DNA of 64,000 nucleotides, from contig NZ_JAGLEJ010000037.1 of NCBI RefSeq assembly GCF_023145115.1, positions 62,001 through 126,000 of the forward strand, read 5' to 3'. Positions 45,058 to 53,275 of this stretch are shown here, piece after piece. Both the position numbers and the translations under genes were made by a program. Numbering within the stretch: the stretch's first letter is position 1; every line of letters begins with the position of its first letter. The notes beneath the pieces are model-generated. The model worked only from the letters and a program-made list of their open reading frames with translations, did not search any database and was not told the origin of the DNA. The stretch is from Algiphilus sp. (GTDB lineage: Bacteria > Pseudomonadota > Gammaproteobacteria > Nevskiales > Nevskiaceae).

Positions 45058-45278
45058 TAGCGCGTGCCGCGCCCCCGCATGCGCTTGGCCTCCAGCGCAG
45101 TCGGCCATCGCGTCTCAGGCGGAGCCGTGTTGCGGGGCGCCCCTCTCTTTCGGAAGGGGCGCGAGGCCTGCGCAGCCAGCATGCTCCTCGCCCTGCCATC
45201 GCATGCGCGTCGAAGCGAAAGAAGTGGCTCCTGGCCATGCGTTCGGCAGCTGAATCGATGCATCGACAAGGGGGGAGC
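45058..45278. other. Gap before the haloalkane dehalogenase
   Basis: About 220 bp without a supportable gene. An 8-bp inverted repeat, GCGCCCCT (45137-45144) and AGGGGCGC (45155-45162), could be a weak terminator for the two SDR genes; no T-run follows. In-frame ATGs upstream of 45279 exist but are not preferred. Confidence 0.4.
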
Positions 45279-46157
45279 ATGTCGTCAGAACGCCTGTTGA
45301 AGAAGCGGGTCACCGTCAATGACCTGTCCATGGCCTATGTTGAAAGCGGGCAAGGCCATCCCATCTGGTTGCAGCACGGCAACCCGACGTCTTCCTATCT
45401 GTGGCGGAACATCATTCCGCACCTGAGCGGCCTGGGCCGCTGCATCGCGCCCGACCTGATCGGCATGGGCGACTCCGACAAGCGGCCTGGCGACGACCCG
45501 GGCCGGTACCGCTTCGTGGAGCACCGCGCCTTCATCGACGCCTTCATGGATCAGGTCCTCCCCGATGAACCGGTGATCCTTGTCCTGCACGACTGGGGGT
45601 CGGCGCTGGGCTTCGACTGGGCCCGGCGTAACCCCAGCCGGGTGCGAGGCATCGTGTACATGGAGGCCATCGTCAAGCCGCTGACCTGGGAAGAGTTCCC
45701 GGGGGCCTTCCGCGAAACCTTCCAGGCCCTGCGCGGCCCGGAAGGAGACAGCATGATCCTGGACCAGAACCTCTTCATCGAGGGCATCCTCCCCAACGCG
45801 ATCCTCCGCGATCTCACGGAAGAGGAAATGGCGGTCTATCGCCAACCTTTCTCGGCGCCGGGTGAGGATCGCCGTCCGACGTTGACGTGGCCGCGCGAAC
45901 TGCCCATTGCCGGTGAGCCCGCCGACGTCATCCGCCTGGTCGAGCAGTACGGTGACTGGCTGGCGGCCAGCCAGGTGCCCAAACTCTTCATCAACGCCGA
46001 CCCGGGAGCGATCGTGACGGGGGAAGCCAGGAGCTTCTGTCGCAGCTGGCCGAACCAGGAGGAGATCACCGTCCCCGGTGTGCACTTCGTCCAGGAAGAC
46101 GCCCCCGACACGATCGGCGAAGCCATCGCGCAATGGATCCAGCGCCTGAACGTCTAG
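45279..46157 (+). CDS. Haloalkane dehalogenase (LinB/DhaA type)
   Basis: A 292-residue alpha/beta-hydrolase that releases halide from haloalkanes. The catalytic set is complete and at LinB-like spacing: nucleophile Asp105 with halide-binding Trp106 (HDWGSALGFDWA), Asn35 (QHGNPTSSYLWRN), acid Glu129 (YMEAIVKP) and His269 (VHFVQEDAPD). ATG 45279 is taken because GGGGGAGC precedes it and the protein then matches family length. It lies behind two SDRs and before a FadL porin. Natural substrates may be marine or algal haloalkanes; its presence beside alkane genes allows entry of terminally halogenated alkanes into the alcohol pathway. Confidence 0.94.
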   Translation: MSSERLLKKRVTVNDLSMAYVESGQGHPIWLQHGNPTSSYLWRNIIPHLSGLGRCIAPDLIGMGDSDKRPGDDPGRYRFVEHRAFIDAFMDQVLPDEPVILVLHDWGSALGFDWARRNPSRVRGIVYMEAIVKPLTWEEFPGAFRETFQALRGPEGDSMILDQNLFIEGILPNAILRDLTEEEMAVYRQPFSAPGEDRRPTLTWPRELPIAGEPADVIRLVEQYGDWLAASQVPKLFINADPGAIVTGEARSFCRSWPNQEEITVPGVHFVQEDAPDTIGEAIAQWIQRLNV

Positions 46158-46252
46158 CGCGCAATCACCGCAATCCGAACCGAACCACCAAGCAACCAAT
46201 GCGAAGCCGCTGGCCGCAACGGTCGGCGCTCGTGTCACAACGGAGATATCCC

Positions 46253-47443
46253 ATGGCAAGGCCCGTCACTCGCGCCTTCGGCCCATTGGCCGGTGCGCTG
46301 CTCGCTCTTGCAGCCACCCAGGCACAGGCCTCACTCATCGTATCCCCCCACACCGCAACCCGCGACGCCGACCTTGCCGGCGCGGCGGGCGCCTCGCCGG
46401 ACGACGCCGGAAGCGCCTCGCTGACGAATCCGGCCGGCGTGGTCGGACCGCTGAGCGGGCAGATCGTCGTTGGCGTGGCTGCGGTGAACTTCACCGCGCA
46501 CTACCAAGACCGGCGGCGCGACTTCGACCAGACCAGCAGTGAAACTCCGATGTTCCTCAATCTCTGGTACGGCTTGGGCGAGCTGGCTGGCTGGCACATG
46601 GGCATCGGCGCTTATGGTTCTGTAGGCACGGCTTTCGAGTTCGCTGCTGACGGCGGGCAGGACACCCCCTTCCTGGGCAAACTCGCCCTCTTCAATGTCG
46701 GTTTTCTGGTCGGACGACAGATCACGCCCGATCTGCGTGTCGGTCTGCAGATTGCACCCAACTACGCCGAGCAGAGCGTGAAGCTGCCCAGCCCGCTGGG
46801 CCCCGTTGAGTTCGATGGCCTCAAAGGCGCCGGCATCGACGGCGCGGTCGGTTTGGTCTACGACGCTTCCGAGAAGCTCTCGCTGGGCCTCAGCTACCGC
46901 ACCCGCGGCTATACGCGACTGGAAGGCGACGGTCGCGTCGGGGCAACCGAACAAGATTTGGTACTGGACCTCTATACCCCGCAAAGCGTGACCGCGGCGT
47001 TCGACTATGAAGCGCTGCCAGGGCTGCACCTGATGGGCCAATCTAAATGGACACGTTACGAGGATTTCGAGTCCGGACGCTTTGACTTCGAGAAGAGCGA
47101 CCCCCTGGACCAGCCCTATATCGCCAATACCACGAATCGTTTCCGCCATTGGCTGGCCGTCGAGTACACCGGTCTGAGCAACCGCGTGCTGCGGATTGGT
47201 TATACCGCAGAGCCGTGGATGATCGAAGGTGAGGCCATGCGGCCGACCCTGTTCGACACGGCTGACTACATGCTCATGCTGGGCTACGAGATCCAGCACG
47301 AGAACTACAACATCGGCTTCACGTATGGCTACACCGGTGGCCGCCAGCGCGACATCTCAGCCGAGCAGAACCCCGATTTCGCGGGCAGCTATCACAGCGA
47401 AATCCGCACCGGTTTCGGTGTGCACTTCACCTGGAAGCCCTGA
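46253..47443 (+). CDS. FadL/OmpP1-family outer-membrane transporter
   Basis: A 396-residue outer-membrane beta-barrel of the FadL/TodX/AlkL-associated type that imports hydrophobic compounds. It has a Sec signal (about residues 1-27, ending AQAS), the N-terminal hatch motif AGAAGASPDDAGSASLTNPAG typical of FadL, and alternating strands to the C-terminal FTWKP. ATG 46253 follows GGAG. It lies 95 bp after the dehalogenase and 170 bp before the fused hydroxylase. Between it and that gene is a 6-bp CCTGCC/GGCAGG tetraloop hairpin (47526-47541). Confidence 0.9.
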   Translation: MARPVTRAFGPLAGALLALAATQAQASLIVSPHTATRDADLAGAAGASPDDAGSASLTNPAGVVGPLSGQIVVGVAAVNFTAHYQDRRRDFDQTSSETPMFLNLWYGLGELAGWHMGIGAYGSVGTAFEFAADGGQDTPFLGKLALFNVGFLVGRQITPDLRVGLQIAPNYAEQSVKLPSPLGPVEFDGLKGAGIDGAVGLVYDASEKLSLGLSYRTRGYTRLEGDGRVGATEQDLVLDLYTPQSVTAAFDYEALPGLHLMGQSKWTRYEDFESGRFDFEKSDPLDQPYIANTTNRFRHWLAVEYTGLSNRVLRIGYTAEPWMIEGEAMRPTLFDTADYMLMLGYEIQHENYNIGFTYGYTGGRQRDISAEQNPDFAGSYHSEIRTGFGVHFTWKP

Positions 47444-47613
47444 GGCAGGCCGTGGCGCGTTTCGGCTTCTAGAGCGCAGCCAGTGGGTACAGGCAATCGT
47501 GCGGTGTGCTCGGTGCCGGCCGTCCCCTGCCTTTCGGCAGGCGCTCATGGCGAGACCGCCGGCTAGGCTCGGTTCTTCATTGTGAGACCAGAGTCAGCCC
47601 GGTTGCGCAAGTC

Positions 47614-49479
47614 ATGAGCCAAACGACATACCCTCGACGCGAGCGCGAAGCGCTGGAGCAGATCGTTTCCAAGCCGGCATTCCGGCGCATTCATGCCCTA
47701 CCGCTCCTGGCATGGCAGGAAGTGCTGCTGGTTGCCGGCTGCTACGGCGCCTTGGTCGGTAGCTGTTACCTCCACCTCACGGGTGGCATGCCCTACGCTG
47801 TCGCCCTGGCGATCAATGCGTTGGCGATCTACGCCATCTTCACGCCACTGCACGATGCCGCGCACGGCAGTCTATCCAGCAACCGGCGCGTCAACGACCT
47901 GATCGGGACGGTCGCGGCCTTGCCGCTCTTCCCGGGCTTTACCGCGCAGATCTACCGCTATCTCCACCTGGAGCATCATCGCCATACCGGTGTCGCGCAT
48001 CGCGATCCGGACGAGATCATGGTCTCGGCGCGGATGCCTTGGCGGCTGCTCGTCCTGGCCGGCATCGACCTCTACTGGATGGTCTGGTATGCGCGCCGCC
48101 TGAAGCAGCGCCCGATCGCCGAGGTGGCCAGTGCCGCGGCTAGCGCGGTCTTCTTCATCGCCTGGCATGTGCTGTGGCTGACATCGCCCTTCGCATGGCA
48201 GTTCGTGCTGTTGTGGCTGATCCCCCAGCGCATCGGTCTGATGCTGCTCACCTACACCTTCGCCGCCATCCAGCACCCCGAGGGTGTCCCGCAGGCGGAG
48301 CGCCCCCTGCAGGCGACGCGCATGTTTCGCGGTGGGTGGCTGATGCGGTGGATGACGCTCTCGCAATCGCAGCACCTCATGCACCACATGTTCCCGGCAG
48401 TGCCCTACTACCGGTACAACGCTGCCTGGAAGCTCGCGGAACCCGAGCTTCGCGACCATGAGATTGTCTGGGACTGGCCCGTGGGGCCGTTGCACCATCC
48501 GGAAGCCTCGCCCTTGCCGTCATCCGAGCTCCCGCTGAGAGCGCGCATCGTCGAGGCCGCGCAGGTTTCCGAGGCGGTACGGGCCTATCTCCTGGAACCC
48601 GCTGAGGCGTCGCCCTTTCCGGCCTATTCCGCGGGCGCGCACATCGACGTGGAGGTCGCGCCCGGGCATATCCGGCAGTACTCCCTGGTCGGTGCGCCGC
48701 GGGCGGACGGCCGCTATCGCATCGGCGTGAAGCGGGAAGATCACGGGCGCGGCGGCTCGCTGGCCGTTCACGAAGGTTTTGCGCCCGGCCGCGTCATCCG
48801 GATCGGGGTGCCGCGCAACCGCTTTCCGCTGGAGGAAGCGGCCGCCGGCGTCGTTCTCGTGGCCGGGGGTATCGGTATCACGCCCCTGCTGGCGATGGCG
48901 GATGCGCTGCATGCCAAAGGCACGCCCTTCACGTTGCATGCCTGCGCGCGCAGTCGCGGATGGCTGCCGTTCCGGGAGGAGCTGCTCGCGTCGCCCTTTG
49001 CGGAACAGCTGCGCGTCCATCTCAGTGACGACCCGGCCGCGCCACGCCTGTGTGCCGCGGACCTGCCCGAGTGGCGTGCCGGCCAGCACATGTATCTATG
49101 CGGGCCGGAAGGCTTCATGGCACACGTCACCGAGCTGGCTGGCGCGCGGGGCTGGCCTTCGGACGCGATCCATACGGAAAGCTTTGCAACAGCCGCCAAG
49201 GATGCTGCGACGGAGAAGCCCTTCACCGTGACGCTTGCACGTTCGGGAAAGCGCCTCCAAGTGCCAGCCGAAAGCTCCCTCCTGGAAGTGCTGCATGCGC
49301 ACAACTACCCGGTCCCCTCGGTGTGTACCCAGGGCCTGTGCGGGACCTGTAGCTGCACGGTCATCGAGGGCGAGGTGGATCATCGCGATGCCGTGCTCAG
49401 CCCCGAGGAACGCCAGGCCGGGCGCATGACGACCTGCGTATCCCGCGCGGTCGGGGAAGGCTTGCTGCTGGATCTCTGA
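47614..49479 (+). CDS. Fused fatty-acid-desaturase-type hydroxylase, FAD/NAD reductase and ferredoxin
   Basis: A 621-residue single-chain enzyme. Residues about 30-290 are a membrane fatty-acid-desaturase domain with three His boxes: HDAAHGS (80-86), HLEHHRHT (118-125) and QHLMHHMFP (253-261). Residues about 305-530 are a phthalate-dioxygenase-reductase-like FAD/NAD module (RQYSLVG near 354, AGGIGITPLLAMA, YLCGPEGFM). The last 85 residues are a plant-type 2Fe-2S domain (Cys571, 576, 579 and 608). It should pass electrons from NAD(P)H to the di-iron site without a separate partner. Substrate could be a fatty acyl chain, alkane or terpenoid. ATG 47614 lacks a strong ribosome site. Confidence 0.92.
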   Translation: MSQTTYPRREREALEQIVSKPAFRRIHALPLLAWQEVLLVAGCYGALVGSCYLHLTGGMPYAVALAINALAIYAIFTPLHDAAHGSLSSNRRVNDLIGTVAALPLFPGFTAQIYRYLHLEHHRHTGVAHRDPDEIMVSARMPWRLLVLAGIDLYWMVWYARRLKQRPIAEVASAAASAVFFIAWHVLWLTSPFAWQFVLLWLIPQRIGLMLLTYTFAAIQHPEGVPQAERPLQATRMFRGGWLMRWMTLSQSQHLMHHMFPAVPYYRYNAAWKLAEPELRDHEIVWDWPVGPLHHPEASPLPSSELPLRARIVEAAQVSEAVRAYLLEPAEASPFPAYSAGAHIDVEVAPGHIRQYSLVGAPRADGRYRIGVKREDHGRGGSLAVHEGFAPGRVIRIGVPRNRFPLEEAAAGVVLVAGGIGITPLLAMADALHAKGTPFTLHACARSRGWLPFREELLASPFAEQLRVHLSDDPAAPRLCAADLPEWRAGQHMYLCGPEGFMAHVTELAGARGWPSDAIHTESFATAAKDAATEKPFTVTLARSGKRLQVPAESSLLEVLHAHNYPVPSVCTQGLCGTCSCTVIEGEVDHRDAVLSPEERQAGRMTTCVSRAVGEGLLLDL

Positions 49480-49519
49480 CGCGCCCCGGCAGGGCGTCAG
49501 CCATGCTGTGGGCCTGCCC

Positions 49520-49529
49520 CAAACTTTCG
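49520..49529. promoter_or_regulatory. CAAACTTTCG half-site
   Basis: An exact copy of the half-site of the inverted repeat at 43386-43422, within the 112-bp gap before the exported protein at 49592. The flanking bases GCCC and CGGG also resemble those of the other site. Only one half is evident here. Confidence 0.35.
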
Positions 49530-49591
49530 TCGGGCCATGGCGTCGATGCCAGCCGCGAGGCTCCTCGCGTTCCAATGAATAGGACTCGACC

Positions 49592-50986
49592 GTGCTCCAC
49601 CGCCTAGCCGTGCCCGCATCGATCGCCGCCGGTCTGATGCTCAATCTCATGCCGCCGCTGGCTCTTGGCAGTGACGATGGCGACGAAGTCACGGACCTCG
49701 GGGTCGCCGTCGGCGAATTCGTGGAGACGTGCTATCCGCGCTACCGAGAGATCGATGCGGCCGTGGAAGAGGCCGGAGCCGGCGAGGCCTCCTACAAGAA
49801 GCTTCCGGGCTTCCCCTATCTGCGCACCAATCGGATGCTCGCCGATGTGCTGCCGACGCTTTCGAGCCGCGCCGAGATCGATCTCTGGCTGAGGGAGCTC
49901 CGCTATAACGACGCCTTCGCCAGAGAGATCGAGCTCAGGAATCTCGGCTGGTCCGAAAGCGAGCGAGCGAACGCCATGGATGACATGCGGCTCTGCGGCG
50001 TGTGGCTGTCTGCGATGGAACTGCAGAAGGACGAGACCTGGCAACGTTTGACGCGCACGCTGGAATACGCGGACGCACTCGCCAAGTCGTCCGTTCAAGC
50101 CGGTGGCAGCGACGTTGGCGACGACCTCGCGAGCAAGCGCATCGCGGCGGCCTCTCAGCCGAGCGGCGAGACGAAGAAGGCGCTCGCGTTCTGGCGCGCT
50201 GCGCCGCACGAGGATACCGAGCGCGTGCTCGCCGAGTTCGACGAGCTGCCCCGCGACCGTCTCGGGCGCGTCGGCATGGTGAGCAATCTGTGGAAGGCGC
50301 TGGCGGTGCACCATGCACCGAGGCTGGCCATTGCCTCGGACACGCCCTCCGAGCGGCCCAGTCGCATCCATTGGAAGAACGGCGAAATGCATGCCGATAG
50401 CGGCAGGCCGACGGTGTACTACCTGCCCACCTTCGCGCGCGTCGGCGACGAGATGCTGCTGCAGTTCAACTATGTCATGTGGTTTCACGAGCCTTCGCGG
50501 CAGGGCCATGGCGGCCCCCTCCATGGGCGCGTCTGGCGGGTGACGCTCGACCCCGACGGTCGGGCGCTTGTGCACGAGACGATCGCGACGACGGGCGAGA
50601 ATCATCGCTGGATCTCTGCGGCTTCGGATGTAATGACGGAGGATGATGGCGGTCCGGCGGAACGCGCCCCGCGCGTCGCGGCCCTGGCCCGCGAGAGCAG
50701 GAATGGGGAGTCGCCGGTCCTGGCGGCGAGTGCAGTGCGCGAGACGGATGAGCGCTATGCCCTGGTTTCCTACGACGATCTGCTCTTTCTGCCACGCGGG
50801 AACGGCGGTACGCGCAGTGCCTTCGATGCGGAGGGCCATCTGCTGAAGACGCAGGGCGGCAAGGCCCTGAACCAGCAGCAGTTGCAGCACCTACGGGTCG
50901 GCGGCGATGCGGGCGACCCCGCCTTCTATGACGCGGAACTGCTGCGCCGCCTGGTGGCGCTCGCGCGCGCGGATTCCGGCCGCTGA
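49592..50986 (+). CDS. Exported protein of unknown function
   Basis: A 464-residue protein with a probable signal peptide (about residues 1-26, ending ALGSDDG). I recognise no domain. The central part has conserved-looking aromatic and acidic stretches: HWKNGEMHADSGRPTVYYLP, LLQFNYVMWFHEPSRQGHGG and GPLHGRVWRVTLDPDGRALV, which could be a beta-rich catalytic or binding domain with clustered His residues. It is in-frame with normal codon use and follows the fused hydroxylase by 112 bp, so it may be part of the same transcript. It converges with the radical SAM gene fragment. Confidence 0.8.
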   Translation: MLHRLAVPASIAAGLMLNLMPPLALGSDDGDEVTDLGVAVGEFVETCYPRYREIDAAVEEAGAGEASYKKLPGFPYLRTNRMLADVLPTLSSRAEIDLWLRELRYNDAFAREIELRNLGWSESERANAMDDMRLCGVWLSAMELQKDETWQRLTRTLEYADALAKSSVQAGGSDVGDDLASKRIAAASQPSGETKKALAFWRAAPHEDTERVLAEFDELPRDRLGRVGMVSNLWKALAVHHAPRLAIASDTPSERPSRIHWKNGEMHADSGRPTVYYLPTFARVGDEMLLQFNYVMWFHEPSRQGHGGPLHGRVWRVTLDPDGRALVHETIATTGENHRWISAASDVMTEDDGGPAERAPRVAALARESRNGESPVLAASAVRETDERYALVSYDDLLFLPRGNGGTRSAFDAEGHLLKTQGGKALNQQQLQHLRVGGDAGDPAFYDAELLRRLVALARADSGR

Positions 50987-51017
50987 GCCTTTGCGCATCG
51001 CCGTCCCGGCGCGTCGC

Positions 51018-51842
51018 CTACAAGAGGCTCAGCTGGCCAGGCTTCGCTGGCGGGCAGAAGCTGCTGCAGTCCAGGGCGAAGGCTTCGCGCCCGGCCATGC
51101 CGTGACGCCGGCAGGCCAGCCGGAATCGCTGCGCGATCAGCGCGACAAAGGGCCCCTGGCCGCGCATGCGCTGGTGAAAGTCCGAGTCGTTGTCGCGTCC
51201 GCCGCGGCTTTGCTGCACGAGGCTCATGACATGCGCAGCGCGGTCGGGAAAGTGCGCCTCCAGCCAGTCGCGGAACAGCGGTGCCACTTCGAAGGGCAGA
51301 CGCAGCAGGATCCACCCGGCGCGCTGCGCGCCGGCGTCGGCGGCACTTGCGAGCAGGGCTTCGATTTCATGATCGTTGATGGCGGGAATGACCGGCGCCA
51401 GCAGGGTGCCCACGGGGACGCCGGCGTCGCGCAGCTTGCGGATCGTGCGCAGCCGCGAGGTCGGGCCCGCTGCCCGCGGCTCCAGGCTCCGCTTGAGGTC
51501 GGCGTCGAGGCTGGTCAGGCTCACCCACACGCCCACCAGATCATGCTCGGCGAGTTCGGCCAGCAGATCGAGGTCGCGCTCGATGAGTGCGCCCTTGGTC
51601 GTGATCGTCAGCGGATGGCGATGCTCGAGAAAGCATTCCAGCAGCTCGCGGGTGATGCGCAGATCGGCTTCGACCGGCTGATAGGGATCGGTGTTGGCGC
51701 CCAGCGCGATGGGGCTGACCGTGTAGCCGCGGCGGCGCCAATGTCGGCATAGCAGCTCGACGGCGTTGGGCTTGTAGAGAAGCTGTGTCTCGAAGTCGAG
51801 CCCGGGCGAGTAGTCCCAGTAGGCGTGGCTGGGACGGGCGTA
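51018..51842 (-). pseudogene. PA0069-type radical SAM protein, C-terminal part (displaced)
   Basis: The 275 codons here begin with YARPSHAYWDYSPGLDFETQ, exactly the sequence expected right after the CxxxCxxC motif of PA0069/SPL-like radical SAM proteins. They continue through ANTDPYQPVEADLRITRELL to the normal C-terminus CSSFCPPAKPGQLSLL. The N-terminal part, ending CEHGCIYC, is 9.1 kb away at 60946-61200 in the same orientation. Joining 60946 to 51842 restores one frame of 359 codons. An ATG inside the island opens this frame but lacks the FeS cysteines, so no functional enzyme is expected. Confidence 0.9.
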
Positions 51843-52108
51843 GGAACCGCAGGGTGGAACAAGCATGTAGACCAAACGCCCAAAACTGAGAGCCGACGGG
51901 CATTGAAGGTAGGACAGGGTAAATCTACAGTTCACAGTTCAGCGGCCCCAACTTTAGGGCAGATATGCATCTACACATGTTGAGTTGGCGCGAACGGTCG
52001 GAGTCGTTGGATGCGGCTCGACAAGAAGCCTCTGCTCACCGGAACAATTTTCGGTAACCTGCACTAAATGTAGTATTCCATTGGGGACAACCGAATAGGA
52101 CTTAGAAC

Positions 52109-53275
52109 TTGAGCGGATCTACGGGAAGCGAAATACTCATTGATGCTCTCGAAAATGGCGAAGTCTTGGAGGGCCGATACAGTGATTTGAGGCTGATCAA
52201 CGGACGGGGTGACGCCCGTCGAGGCGTTTTTTCGCTGGTGTTCGTGGCTTGGGACAGAATCGAAGAACAGCATGTGGCTGTAAAGTTCTTTGATCCCGAT
52301 GTGACTACTAATAGTTACCGTCTTGATGGTTTTTATAGAGAGCATGCACTTCTCAAAACACTAGTAAACAAGAAGCGCTGTTTGCAGGTGATGTCGGGTC
52401 TGAAAGATTACTCCCTTGCAATACCCAGCGCCAAGTTCAGTTTGCCCTGCAAGTACTTTGTCGTCGAGTGGCTTGAGTTTGATATCGAGAGTTTCTTCTG
52501 GTCGGACGACCGCCTCTCCCCAGAACAGGCCCTTCGTATCTTTCACGACCTCGTGCTTTCTGTGGAAGCTCTTCATCGCCACGATATCGCTCATCGCGAC
52601 TTAAAGCCAGACAATTTAAGAGCTAGGAACGCCGCCCTCAAGCGAATAATCGTCGCGATCGACCTTGGAACGGCCGCTCGTTTGGATTCAACAGCACTTA
52701 AGGATGAGTACGACAAGCCTGTTGGCGCCAAGGGGTATGCTCCTGTTGAAGCGTTTGTTGGCTTCGCTGGTGATCGGGAAATCGGCGAAAAGGCGGATGC
52801 GTTTGCGCTCGGCTGCATGCTTTGGGAGCTGTTCAATGAGGGCTTCTTCTTTAAGTCCGGTTTGCTAGCACATAACACCCAACTTTCAGCGATCTATCAG
52901 GCTATCCATATGGAGGTGCACGGCCTTGGTGGTGCTACTTTTCCGAACTTAAACCGAGCAATAGACAAATACTCTCACGCAGTAAATGGGGTCAGATTGA
53001 CCGAACCAGACTGTACGGTCCCGCCTGGAGTCGCGCCTTTAGTTGAAGAAGTAATTCAATCACTGACTAATATTGACTACAGGAAACGAATGGCGCTAGA
53101 TGTTGTTCGTTCTCGCGTCTTGTCGGCCATTCGAGTCGTGGCCAACGAACGGCTCTACCAAAAGAGATTGGCTGAGCGGAGGGAAAGGCGGGAAAATAGA
53201 CGTATTAAAAATGAGATGAAAGCAGCCCGACTTCGGGAAGCGATGGACTGCAGAGCCAAAGATGCAATTCTCTAA
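52109..53275 (+). CDS. Hanks-type Ser/Thr protein kinase (island cargo)
   Basis: A 388-residue kinase. Seen: Lys59 in HVAVKFFDPD, Glu78 in YREHALL, the catalytic loop AHRDLKPDN (161-169), a DLG variant of DFG (Asp185 in AIDLGTAARL), GYAPVEAF as the APE region, and KADAFALGCMLWELF. All residues for catalysis are present. A basic coiled tail follows (about 340-380, QKRLAERRERRENRRIKNE), with no transmembrane segment. The start is TTG 52109 with AGGA 10 bases upstream; there is no better one before the glycine loop. The sequence is visibly more AT-rich than the host genes. It overlaps the TPR gene by 14 bp. Confidence 0.9.
   Translation: MSGSTGSEILIDALENGEVLEGRYSDLRLINGRGDARRGVFSLVFVAWDRIEEQHVAVKFFDPDVTTNSYRLDGFYREHALLKTLVNKKRCLQVMSGLKDYSLAIPSAKFSLPCKYFVVEWLEFDIESFFWSDDRLSPEQALRIFHDLVLSVEALHRHDIAHRDLKPDNLRARNAALKRIIVAIDLGTAARLDSTALKDEYDKPVGAKGYAPVEAFVGFAGDREIGEKADAFALGCMLWELFNEGFFFKSGLLAHNTQLSAIYQAIHMEVHGLGGATFPNLNRAIDKYSHAVNGVRLTEPDCTVPPGVAPLVEEVIQSLTNIDYRKRMALDVVRSRVLSAIRVVANERLYQKRLAERRERRENRRIKNEMKAARLREAMDCRAKDAIL

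Noticed and set aside
51947..51962. GCCC-CAACTTTA-GGGC possible hairpin in the island left end
   Set aside because: Only a 4-bp stem with an 8-base loop; it shares a few bases with the CAAACTTTCG element but not enough to call.
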